Shown here piece by piece: positions 1-5,749 of a DNA stretch of 12,585 bases. Both the position numbers and the translations under genes were made by a program. Position 1 is the first letter of the stretch; each line of letters opens with the position of its first letter. A model generated the notes under the pieces. That model saw only the letters and a program-made list of their open reading frames with translations, did not search any database and was not told where the DNA came from. Source of the stretch: Bacillota bacterium (lineage in GTDB: Bacteria; Bacillota; Clostridia; Christensenellales; SZUA-584); assembly GCA_023415795.1 (NCBI GenBank), contig JAEZJG010000003.1, forward strand, positions 1-12,585. The letters are read 5' to 3'.

Positions 1-165
1 AGCAAAGCGGGTATCGGCTGGACAACGTTTTACCACACCGCCCTGCCGCTGCCCGTCTACGCATACGGCACGGGCGCAGAAGCCTTTGGCGGTTCATACG
101 ATAACACCGGCATATTCGACAGGCTGACCGAGGTCTGCGCGCTGGAAGAGCAGTTGGCACAGTAG
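1..165 (+). CDS. Alkaline phosphatase, C-terminal fragment (5' end outside window)
   Basis: Frame 1 is open from the window edge to a TAG stop and encodes the last 54 residues of a protein. The stretch reads GWTTFYHT, then PVYAYGTGAEAFGG, then YDNTGIF. This matches the conserved C-terminal end of the alkaline phosphatase (PhoA) family, where the histidine of the HT pair is a ligand of an active-site zinc and the AYG/GxGAExFxG/DNT pattern follows. Family members are exported phosphomonoesterases that release phosphate from organic esters. The signal peptide, the nucleophilic serine and the other metal ligands lie upstream and cannot be checked. No clear terminator follows the stop. The family assignment is fairly secure despite the short length; substrate and regulation are unknown. 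Confidence 0.8.
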   Translation, partial: SKAGIGWTTFYHTALPLPVYAYGTGAEAFGGSYDNTGIFDRLTEVCALEEQLAQ

Positions 166-407
166 CCTCTTTTAAAATATCTTAACAACCGACAACGCCT
201 TTAACGCCTTCCTAACGGACAAATTACATTTACTCCCTTTACTTGGTGGTTAATCTTTGTCAATTATTATTTTTTGGAGAGTTGTACGTTAAGCAAAGTC
301 CTCAATAATAACCAAACTGCTCTTTGCGCCCAGAACTTAGAAAAAGCTCTCGTTCCAGATGATGCTGCCCACCATCGGCTCATAGCCGCCCCGCGCACGG
401 CAGCTCA

Positions 408-455
408 CCGCGCGCCCGCAGCAGCACACTGATTTAACTGGCGCGCGGCATTTTT
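408..455. repeat. GC-rich 9-bp inverted repeat: possible terminator or operator
   Basis: CCGCGCGCC at 408-416 is the exact reverse complement of GGCGCGCGG at 440-448, with a 23-base loop. The right arm is followed by CA and then five T (451-455), so the RNA could form a terminator hairpin, although the loop is long. The right arm also occupies the -35 position of the promoter at 459-467, so it could instead be an operator. The sequence does not decide between these roles. Confidence 0.45.
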
Positions 456-458
456 ATT

Positions 459-467
459 TGATATAAT
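459..467 (+). promoter_or_regulatory. Extended -10 promoter of the PAS–LuxR gene
   Basis: A perfect TATAAT at 462-467 is preceded by TG with one intervening base (459-460), the classic extended -10 form. The 17-bp-spaced -35 position (439-444, TGGCGC) is a poor match and falls in the GC-rich repeat arm. Transcription would start near 474, giving a leader of about 27 bases that carries GGAGG at 486-490 ahead of the ATG at 501. Confidence 0.6.
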
Positions 468-500
468 TTATTCGTATAAATTTTTGGAGGTCTTAAGTGC

Positions 501-1418
501 ATGAAATGCGGAAAGGCCATCGATATGTACCGGGAGCAAAACACCCGAACTTTCAATCCCAGCAAGTTTTTTAGCCAAGAGGATATCGACGCGGCTTTCA
601 GTCATGAAAGCAATCTTTTTAATTCCATTGAGGACGGCATCAGCATACTTGATACCGAGCTACATATTATGCGCGTCAATTTTTCAATGCAGAAGTGGTA
701 TTCCCACAAGCCACGCCTAGTCGGTCAAAAATGCTATGTCGCATACCACGACCGCAGCGTGCCTTGCGAAGGCTGCCCCATCGTACAGGCCATCGAAACG
801 CAGAAAGCACATCGCGATATCGTTTCCTATTACATGAAGGACAGCCACGCCTCCGGCTGGCACGAGCTTCAGGGCTTCCCCATACTAGACGGCAGCCGCA
901 TGGTGGGCATCGTGGAATACGTCAAAGACATCACCTGCGAGGTGGATTTATACTCCAAAATACACACCATTGAGAAGGACATGGGGCATGTCAAATCCCA
1001 AAATGCGCTGCTCAAGTCGTATATTGAACAAAAGGAGCTGGAAAAGCGAGAGATTGAGGACACCATAAAGGGCAACATCCGCAAATACATCAAGCCGGTG
1101 CTGCGCCAGATGCGCGAGAACTTTTCCGAACGTCCGGCCGAGTCCGACATGGTATCGTTTCTGGACAGCTTGTTTGAAAACATCGTGACGCCTTATCTAT
1201 CCGGTCCCTCGGGGCTTATCGATTTCACCTCACGCGAGATCGAAATCATGGCGATGATTCGCGCCGGCAGCACCTCCAAGGAAATTGCGGATGCACTGCA
1301 CCTGTCCAAAAAGACGGTGGACTTCCATCGCGCCAACATCCGCGCCAAGCTGCACCTCGAACCGGGTCGGGATAACCTTCGCGCCTTTCTGATCCGTTCC
1401 AACATCGCATTGGACTAA
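501..1418 (+). CDS. PAS-domain LuxR-family transcriptional regulator
   Basis: This 305-residue protein is a predicted one-component cytoplasmic regulator. Residues about 36-148 form a PAS sensor domain (IEDGISILDTELHI near its start, VEYVKDIT near its end). A coiled-coil linker follows at about 149-190. Residues 241-301 are a LuxR-type helix-turn-helix (FTSREIEIM; TSKEIADALHLSKKTVDFHR). There is no receiver domain and no membrane segment. The PAS domain carries Cys78, Cys89 and Cys92 in a C-x10-C-x2-C arrangement (GQKCY...VPCEGCP), a pattern seen in some PAS sensors; a role in metal, cluster or redox sensing is inference. The start is supported by GGAGG at 486-490, ten bases upstream. The oxidoreductase gene follows 100 bases downstream on the same strand and is the natural target candidate. 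The fold and family are secure; the signal sensed is unknown. Confidence 0.88.
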   Translation: MKCGKAIDMYREQNTRTFNPSKFFSQEDIDAAFSHESNLFNSIEDGISILDTELHIMRVNFSMQKWYSHKPRLVGQKCYVAYHDRSVPCEGCPIVQAIETQKAHRDIVSYYMKDSHASGWHELQGFPILDGSRMVGIVEYVKDITCEVDLYSKIHTIEKDMGHVKSQNALLKSYIEQKELEKREIEDTIKGNIRKYIKPVLRQMRENFSERPAESDMVSFLDSLFENIVTPYLSGPSGLIDFTSREIEIMAMIRAGSTSKEIADALHLSKKTVDFHRANIRAKLHLEPGRDNLRAFLIRSNIALD

Positions 1419-1440
1419 TACCGGGTTTTCACTGGTATTA
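1416..1440. repeat. Inverted repeat TAATACC-N11-GGTATTA, candidate regulator site
   Basis: TAATACC (1416-1422, overlapping the stop codon of the regulator gene) is the exact inverse complement of GGTATTA (1434-1440). No T-run follows, so it is unlikely to be an intrinsic terminator. Its position just upstream of the promoter at 1459-1487 fits an operator for the PAS–LuxR protein, which is inference. Confidence 0.45.
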
Positions 1441-1494
1441 TCCCGTATTAGCTTGGGATTGTAGTGCCTTTTCGCTGCCTCTATACTGGTATTA
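1431..1494. repeat. 10-bp direct repeat ACTGGTATTA flanking the reductase promoter
   Basis: ACTGGTATTA occurs exactly at 1431-1440 and again at 1485-1494, 54 bases apart. The second copy overlaps the -10 box and the likely transcription start. A shorter GTATTA lies at 1445-1450. This clustering in about 80 bases of non-coding DNA suggests binding sites for a dimeric regulator. Confidence 0.5.
1459..1487 (+). promoter_or_regulatory. Promoter of the flavin oxidoreductase gene
   Basis: The elements are TTGTAG at 1459-1464, a 17-base spacer and TATACT at 1482-1487. The -10 matches five of six consensus bases and the -35 only three of six, the usual shape of an activator-dependent promoter. The predicted start near 1494 leaves a short leader before the ribosome binding site at 1507. 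Confidence 0.5.
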
Positions 1495-1506
1495 ATAAAA
1501 ATGTAT

Positions 1507-1511
1507 GGAGG
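1507..1511 (+). promoter_or_regulatory. Shine-Dalgarno site fixing the oxidoreductase start
   Basis: GGAGG lies seven bases before the ATG at 1519. An upstream in-frame ATG at 1501 sits before this site and has no ribosome binding site of its own, so 1519 is the preferred start. Confidence 0.85.
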
Positions 1512-1518
1512 TCGTGCT

Positions 1519-2757
1519 ATGAGAACCGATGAACCATTGGCGCAACCGATTCAAATCGGTGCCAAAACAGCTCCCAACCGTTTCGTGATCAATGCTATGG
1601 AATGCTGTGATTCCGATCCACAGGGCAACCCCACCGCCCCCACATACGAAAGATATGCGAATTTGTTTGAAGGCAACTCCGGCATCATCGTTCTGGAAGC
1701 AATCACCGTGGGCTACGAAAACCGCTCGCGTGAATTCCAGCTTTCTATCATGCCGCACAACCAAAAGCCTCTGGAGCAGTTCGTCTCCAAGATGCGCGAA
1801 GTAAACAACAAGCCGTTGTTCATCTTCCAGCTCACACATTCGGGCGAGCTCAGCCACCCCAGATTCTCGCAGCGCGTTTGCATCAAGCCCTTGGCCGGCT
1901 TCGGCGGCGACGTCCTCAGCGAAGACGACGTGGATAAGATCATCGACAAGTTTGTGCTGAGCGCCAAGATCGCACACGATGCGGGCGCGGACGGCGTGGA
2001 CTTAAAGCTGTGCCACGGCTACCTTGGCTCACAGATTCTGCGCCCCTACAACGACCGCAACTGGAAATATGGCGGTCCATGGGAAAAACGGCGTCAGTTC
2101 GCGTTTGACCTCATCGAGAAGGTCACCGCTGCTGTCAACGACAAAAACTTCCTTATTGGCTCCAAGGTTTCGTTCTGGGAAGGCTTCCCGGGCGGACAGG
2201 GCAGCGCCGGTCCGGATACAGCTATCATTGACTTAACCGAACCGCTCGATCTCATCAAGGGGCTAGAAGAGCGCGGCGCCAGCTTCATTCTGCAATCGGC
2301 AGGCAGCCCGTCCATCACGCTCGCACTGTCTCAGCCCGACAAAGCGGTCCCCGATCAGGTTTATCTGCACCACACCTTCCAGAAGGCGGGTAAGGATGTG
2401 CTGAAGAAGGCTGTCATGATCGGCTCGGCTTACTCAGTATTCAACAAGGGCAACAACAAGCTGCAAGCGCGCAACAAAGAAGAGAACACCACGTTCTTCT
2501 GGGGCAACAAGAACATCAGCGATGGCGTAACCGATATGATCGCTTTGGGTCGCCAGTCTCTGGCCGATCCGCTGCTGCCCAAGAAATACCTTGAAGGCCG
2601 CGACAGCGATATCAAATGGTGCACCGCTTGTGACAACTGCATTGAGTTCCTCATTCGCCAGAAGAATGTGGGCTGCGCTGTATACAACAAGCCCTACACA
2701 CAGTCTCTTCAGGAGATTCGCCGTGCGGAAGGCAATCTGAAGGAAAAGCATACCTGA
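1519..2757 (+). CDS. Old-yellow-enzyme-family NADH:flavin oxidoreductase with iron-sulphur motif
   Basis: This 412-residue protein is a TIM-barrel flavin oxidoreductase. Visible family motifs are QLTHSG (104-109), CHGYL (165-169), YNDR..YGG (177-186, the stretch before the helix that carries the R/F pattern), and LGRQSLADP (343-351, the FMN-phosphate region). Cys368, Cys371, Cys374 and Cys386 (C-x2-C-x2-C-x11-C) match the [4Fe-4S] ligand pattern of the trimethylamine dehydrogenase / 2,4-dienoyl-CoA reductase branch. Those enzymes have about 650-730 residues with a C-terminal FAD/NAD domain; this one stops about 25 residues after the last cysteine, so electrons must come from another partner or directly from a nicotinamide cofactor. 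Residues about 305-335 look like an insertion compared with the usual barrel. A reducing role on an enone, enoate or similar compound is inferred; the substrate is unknown. It is probably controlled by the PAS–LuxR gene just upstream. Confidence 0.85.
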   Translation: MRTDEPLAQPIQIGAKTAPNRFVINAMECCDSDPQGNPTAPTYERYANLFEGNSGIIVLEAITVGYENRSREFQLSIMPHNQKPLEQFVSKMREVNNKPLFIFQLTHSGELSHPRFSQRVCIKPLAGFGGDVLSEDDVDKIIDKFVLSAKIAHDAGADGVDLKLCHGYLGSQILRPYNDRNWKYGGPWEKRRQFAFDLIEKVTAAVNDKNFLIGSKVSFWEGFPGGQGSAGPDTAIIDLTEPLDLIKGLEERGASFILQSAGSPSITLALSQPDKAVPDQVYLHHTFQKAGKDVLKKAVMIGSAYSVFNKGNNKLQARNKEENTTFFWGNKNISDGVTDMIALGRQSLADPLLPKKYLEGRDSDIKWCTACDNCIEFLIRQKNVGCAVYNKPYTQSLQEIRRAEGNLKEKHT

Positions 2758-2788
2758 GCTAGCGACAACGAATCATATATCAGTCCAC

Positions 2789-2830
2789 CACTAACCACGC
2801 CGAGTATCTTCGGCGTGGTTAGTGTTTTTT
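2789..2830 (+). terminator. Strong intrinsic terminator after the oxidoreductase gene
   Basis: A perfect 15-bp stem (2789-2803 with 2810-2824) closes a six-base loop and is followed directly by six T (2825-2830). It lies 31 bases after the stop codon and isolates the regulator/reductase unit from the next gene. Confidence 0.93.
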
Positions 2831-2937
2831 GGGTAAAACAGTATTAACTATATGAATTGCGTCGTCATCTATGGTAATATAAAGAAAGTATTATAGATAC
2901 AATACAGTACCATATTATTGGGGTGGAGGGCCTATAG

Positions 2938-4353
2938 ATGTTTTGTAATAAGTGTGGATCACCCATTGACGACGGCAGCTTGTTTTGCACAGAATGCGGT
3001 GCACCGATTGAGGATGGCGAAGCAGCTGCGGATAACACACAGCCGCAGCAGGAAGGCGACTTTGCGCCGCCGTACGACCCATACGGCGCTTATCCTGCTC
3101 AGCCGGAAAAGAAGCGCATGAGCAAAAATGCCAAGGGCTTTATGTGGGGCGGTATCGGCTTGGCTGCGCTGGCGATAGCGGCAGTGCTGATATTTGTCGT
3201 GTTTGCGGGCGGCGGGTTGGGTCTGCTGTCGGGTAATACCGTTCAGACACGTTTTGTGAACGAGGCTGCCCTTGTGGTGGCAGAATCGGTTTCCGAATTT
3301 GACATGGGTACATCCGCCGCTACAACGATGGATAAACCCTTTGATATGGATATGTCGATGAGTGTCAAGGGCTATATGACGGACATGGATATGACCATCG
3401 CGGCAGCTTATGACGATAAAACACTGGGTGTGCTGATCAATAGTGCGGACATCGGTAAAATACGTGCGCTGCTGCTGGAGGATACGCTCTACACCGAAAT
3501 GTTCGGCATGGTGAGCGGCGTACGGTTTAAAACCGATGCGGATCTGTCAAAAGACATGACCTTAAACGAGCGTATCAAGGCGCTGGCAGGCGGCGATTTA
3601 GAGGAGGTCGACAACAAGCTGCTGGCTGAAGCCTTTGTGAACAGCTTCGATAAAAAATGCTTCAGCAAAAACAGCGGCAGCTTTACGCTTAGGCTGACTC
3701 CGGAGGATATCCAGGACGCGCTGAAAGCGTTCGGCGATAAGCTCAAGGAGGATAAAGCGCTTCAGGACGAGATGGACAAAATCATGAAGAACTCGGGATC
3801 TGCCGATACGGATATACTTGAGTCACTGAAGCAAGCGGAAGCCGCGCTGGATTACGATGATTTTACGTTGACCATTACCGTGGTCAGAGGCGGCGGCAAA
3901 CCGTCCAAGATCGTGTTTAATTACGATGATGGTGATCAGTTGTCTGAAATCACCTTCAGCACCGAAAAACAAAACAATGGCAGGCTCATCTCGCTGAGTT
4001 CGGATACAGGCGATATATACAGCGATTTTCGCTTCACCATGCTGGTATCCAAGGTGAAGGGCGGCTTTGAGCTGTCCGGCAGCATCATCTCAGGTACAGA
4101 AACCTCTATCAATTATGACGGCAGCTTTGCAACCTCCGGCACTAAGGCGACAGGCGAACTGAATTTCAAAGGTGCCGAGGATTACGAGAACCTATCGTTC
4201 CGCTTCGAACAAGTGCTGACACTTGGCATGCCAAAAACGCCTGTGGCTGAAGATGCGCGCTTTGCGATAGATACTAAAAACGCCACGGTTCAGGATATGG
4301 AAGCATCTTTTTCACCATTTGGGGTGCTGGGCGGCAACTCTATGCTGCCATAG
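2938..4353 (+). CDS. Zinc-ribbon membrane-anchored protein of unknown function
   Basis: The 471-residue protein starts with a compact zinc ribbon: Cys3, Cys6, Cys17 and Cys20 in two CxxCG knuckles. A low-complexity Pro/Gln/Asp/Tyr linker (about 25-58) and a basic patch (KKRMSKNAK) follow, then one hydrophobic helix at about 68-92. The positive residues before the helix predict a cytoplasmic ribbon and an extracytoplasmic C-terminal domain of about 375 residues. That domain is rich in Asp, Met and alternating polar/hydrophobic residues and looks beta-rich, but I do not recognise its family. Such ribbon-plus-one-helix proteins are common in clostridia and mostly uncharacterised. The start is set by GGAGGG at 2925-2930, seven bases before ATG. 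The strong terminator upstream implies a promoter in 2831-2920; none is clear, although several AT-rich -10-like words are present. Confidence 0.8.
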   Translation: MFCNKCGSPIDDGSLFCTECGAPIEDGEAAADNTQPQQEGDFAPPYDPYGAYPAQPEKKRMSKNAKGFMWGGIGLAALAIAAVLIFVVFAGGGLGLLSGNTVQTRFVNEAALVVAESVSEFDMGTSAATTMDKPFDMDMSMSVKGYMTDMDMTIAAAYDDKTLGVLINSADIGKIRALLLEDTLYTEMFGMVSGVRFKTDADLSKDMTLNERIKALAGGDLEEVDNKLLAEAFVNSFDKKCFSKNSGSFTLRLTPEDIQDALKAFGDKLKEDKALQDEMDKIMKNSGSADTDILESLKQAEAALDYDDFTLTITVVRGGGKPSKIVFNYDDGDQLSEITFSTEKQNNGRLISLSSDTGDIYSDFRFTMLVSKVKGGFELSGSIISGTETSINYDGSFATSGTKATGELNFKGAEDYENLSFRFEQVLTLGMPKTPVAEDARFAIDTKNATVQDMEASFSPFGVLGGNSMLP

Positions 4354-4412
4354 CAAAACATACGGACGTGGCGGTAATTTTTATGCCTATCCAAAATCAG
4401 CTGATGCAGGTA

Positions 4413-4442
4413 TTGGACAGCGCACGGGAAATACTATAGAAT
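4413..4442 (+). promoter_or_regulatory. Possible promoter of the phosphofructokinase gene
   Basis: TTGGAC at 4413-4418 is followed after 18 bases by TAGAAT at 4437-4442 (five of six matches), or after 16 bases by TATAGA at 4435-4440. The -35 is weak. The 152-base gap before the gene and the lack of a terminator after the zinc-ribbon gene mean read-through is also possible. Confidence 0.35.
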
Positions 4443-4505
4443 AATATGGTTTGAAAGCGCTCAACGGGTTATATATGGCGTGAAAGCAATAGGAGGATAA
4501 CACAT

Positions 4506-5567
4506 ATGGCTAAACGTATTGGCATATTGACGAGCGGCGGGGACTGCCCCGGGCTCAACGCTGCAATCAGAGGCGTGGCGCGTGCTTCGTATCAGTTTTT
4601 CAGCGACGCGCAGATTTTGGGCATCATGGACGGCTTCGGCGGTTTGATCGATCTCGACTACCGCGAAATGCACAAGGAAGAGTTCTCCGGTATACTGACG
4701 CGCGGCGGCACCATCCTGCGCACATCGCGCCAGCGCGATAAGATGATGCGTCAGAACTCCGGCAAATATCTCGACTCGTTCAAGATGATGGCGAAGAACT
4801 ACGAGAAGATGGGGCTGGACTGCATCGTGGTAATCGGCGGCAACGGCACACACACGGCGGCGGGTATGCTCTACGATCAGGGTCTTAACGTCATCAGCCT
4901 GCCCAAAACGATCGACAACGACGTCTGGGGCACCGAGGTTACCTTCGGTTACCAAAGCGCCGTAAACATAGCGACAGATGTAATTGACAAGGTGCACACC
5001 ACAGCGGTCTCTCACTCACGTGTGATGATCATAGAGTTGATGGGCAACGAAGCGGGCTGGCTGACGCTTTCCGCGGGCATAGCGGGCGGCGCGGATGTAA
5101 TACTGATCCCCGAAATACCGTACGATATCAACGCAGTGGCCGACGTTATCAACGACCGCTACGAAAGCGGCAAGCACTTCTCCATCATCGCGGTGGCAGA
5201 GGGCGCGCGCAGCATCAACGATGCGCCGGATCAAAACCTCAAGGGCAAGCACTACTCCATCGGCTACAAGCTGGCGGACGAGTTGAATCAGGTCATCGAC
5301 ATCGACACGCGCGTGGTGGTGCCGGGGCATTATCAGCGCGGCGGCGCTCCGTGTCCTTACGATCGCGTGTTGGCAACCCACCTAGGCGTATATGCCGCCA
5401 AGCTGATTGAGAGAAAGGAATTCGGACGCACGGTGGCGGTTAAGTGCGGCGAGGTGACCTCCAATCTCATCAAGGAAGTGGCTGGCTTTACCAAAACGGT
5501 GCCTCTGGACGCACCGCTGCTGTCGGTTGGCCGCGAGATCGGTCTTAGCTACGGCGAGCCGAAGTAA
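4506..5567 (+). CDS. pfkA: 6-phosphofructokinase
   Basis: This 353-residue cytoplasmic enzyme should phosphorylate fructose 6-phosphate to fructose 1,6-bisphosphate in glycolysis. Family landmarks in order: TSGGDCPGLNAAIRG (9-23); GGNGT (111-115); PKTIDND (133-139) with the catalytic aspartate at 137; SHSRV (169-173); MG (179-180); AEGA (231-234); and GHYQRGG (274-280) with the substrate-binding His275 and Arg278. Two positions are notable against E. coli PfkA. Asp103 of the GGDGS loop is Asn113 here, and Gly124 is Lys134. Lysine there occurs in PPi-dependent enzymes, but also in some ATP enzymes such as the trypanosomal one, while the neighbouring glycine (Gly114) favours ATP. The phosphoryl donor is thus uncertain. 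AGGAGG-type site at 4491-4496 supports the start. A terminator follows, so it is probably transcribed separately from the glmU operon. Confidence 0.9.
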   Translation: MAKRIGILTSGGDCPGLNAAIRGVARASYQFFSDAQILGIMDGFGGLIDLDYREMHKEEFSGILTRGGTILRTSRQRDKMMRQNSGKYLDSFKMMAKNYEKMGLDCIVVIGGNGTHTAAGMLYDQGLNVISLPKTIDNDVWGTEVTFGYQSAVNIATDVIDKVHTTAVSHSRVMIIELMGNEAGWLTLSAGIAGGADVILIPEIPYDINAVADVINDRYESGKHFSIIAVAEGARSINDAPDQNLKGKHYSIGYKLADELNQVIDIDTRVVVPGHYQRGGAPCPYDRVLATHLGVYAAKLIERKEFGRTVAVKCGEVTSNLIKEVAGFTKTVPLDAPLLSVGREIGLSYGEPK

Positions 5568-5585
5568 CAAAAGGCAATGCATCAC

Positions 5586-5624
5586 ACGCCCTGTCGGTAT
5601 GGTTTTATCCGGCGGGGCGTCTTT
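5586..5624 (+). terminator. Intrinsic terminator after pfkA
   Basis: A 12-bp stem (5586-5597 with 5609-5620, including two G-U pairs) and an 11-base loop begin 18 bases after the pfkA stop codon. The T-tract after it is short (CTTT), so it may be only partly efficient. Confidence 0.65.
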
Positions 5625-5679
5625 GCATACGGCAGCTCACTTCATACAAAACCGTGTGGGACGGATTGAGTCTGGCGCA

Positions 5680-5708
5680 TTGACACGCCCTGCATAATAC
5701 AATAATAT
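5680..5708 (+). promoter_or_regulatory. Promoter of the glmU–HAD–pth–mfd operon
   Basis: A perfect TTGACA (5680-5685) is followed after exactly 17 bases by TAATAT (5703-5708, four of six). It lies about 40 bases before the glmU start, downstream of the pfkA terminator, and no further promoter or terminator is apparent until after mfd. Confidence 0.65.
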
Positions 5709-5735
5709 TGTTATGGCAAAAAATATGTTGCAGAC

Positions 5736-5740
5736 AGGAG
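5736..5740 (+). promoter_or_regulatory. Shine-Dalgarno site fixing the glmU start
   Basis: AGGAG lies nine bases before the ATG at 5750. An in-frame ATG at 5708 has no such site and would start inside the -10 box of the promoter, so 5750 is preferred; it also places the LAAGEGKRM motif at the usual distance from the N-terminus. Confidence 0.85.
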
Positions 5741-5749
5741 TATAAAGCG

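Larger units (their letters stand above)
166..500. other. 335-base intergenic region between phosphatase and regulator genes
   Basis: No convincing gene is visible. The left half (about 166-340) is AT-rich and shows no clear hairpin terminator for the phosphatase gene. The right half is GC-rich and contains a small hairpin (CGGCT/AGCCG, 376-388), the 9-bp inverted repeat at 408-448 and the promoter of the downstream regulator, both listed separately. Short open frames exist on both strands across 340-440, but none has a ribosome binding site with a good start codon. Confidence 0.6.

Noticed and set aside
340..440. A short open frame on the minus strand ending in GGYEPMVGSIIWNESFF, and another open frame on the plus strand in the same place
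   Set aside because: The residue string looks protein-like, but there is no ribosome binding site with a good start, the region is short and GC-rich where open frames arise by chance, and I recognise no family.
1501..1518. Upstream in-frame ATG for the oxidoreductase at 1501
   Set aside because: The Shine-Dalgarno GGAGG lies between it and the next ATG at 1519, which has ideal spacing.
4287..4439. A second frame stays open past the stop of the zinc-ribbon gene and reads plausibly (it ends QVLDSAREIL), hinting at a frameshifted C-terminus
   Set aside because: About 50 open codons are not unusual here, there is no slippery sequence or ribosome binding site, and the main frame ends in a normal-looking tail. 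A check of homologue lengths would settle it.
397..5640. The 12-mer ACGGCAGCTCAC occurs both at 397-408 and at 5629-5640
   Set aside because: A few 12-base matches are expected by chance in a window of this size, and the flanks do not match.
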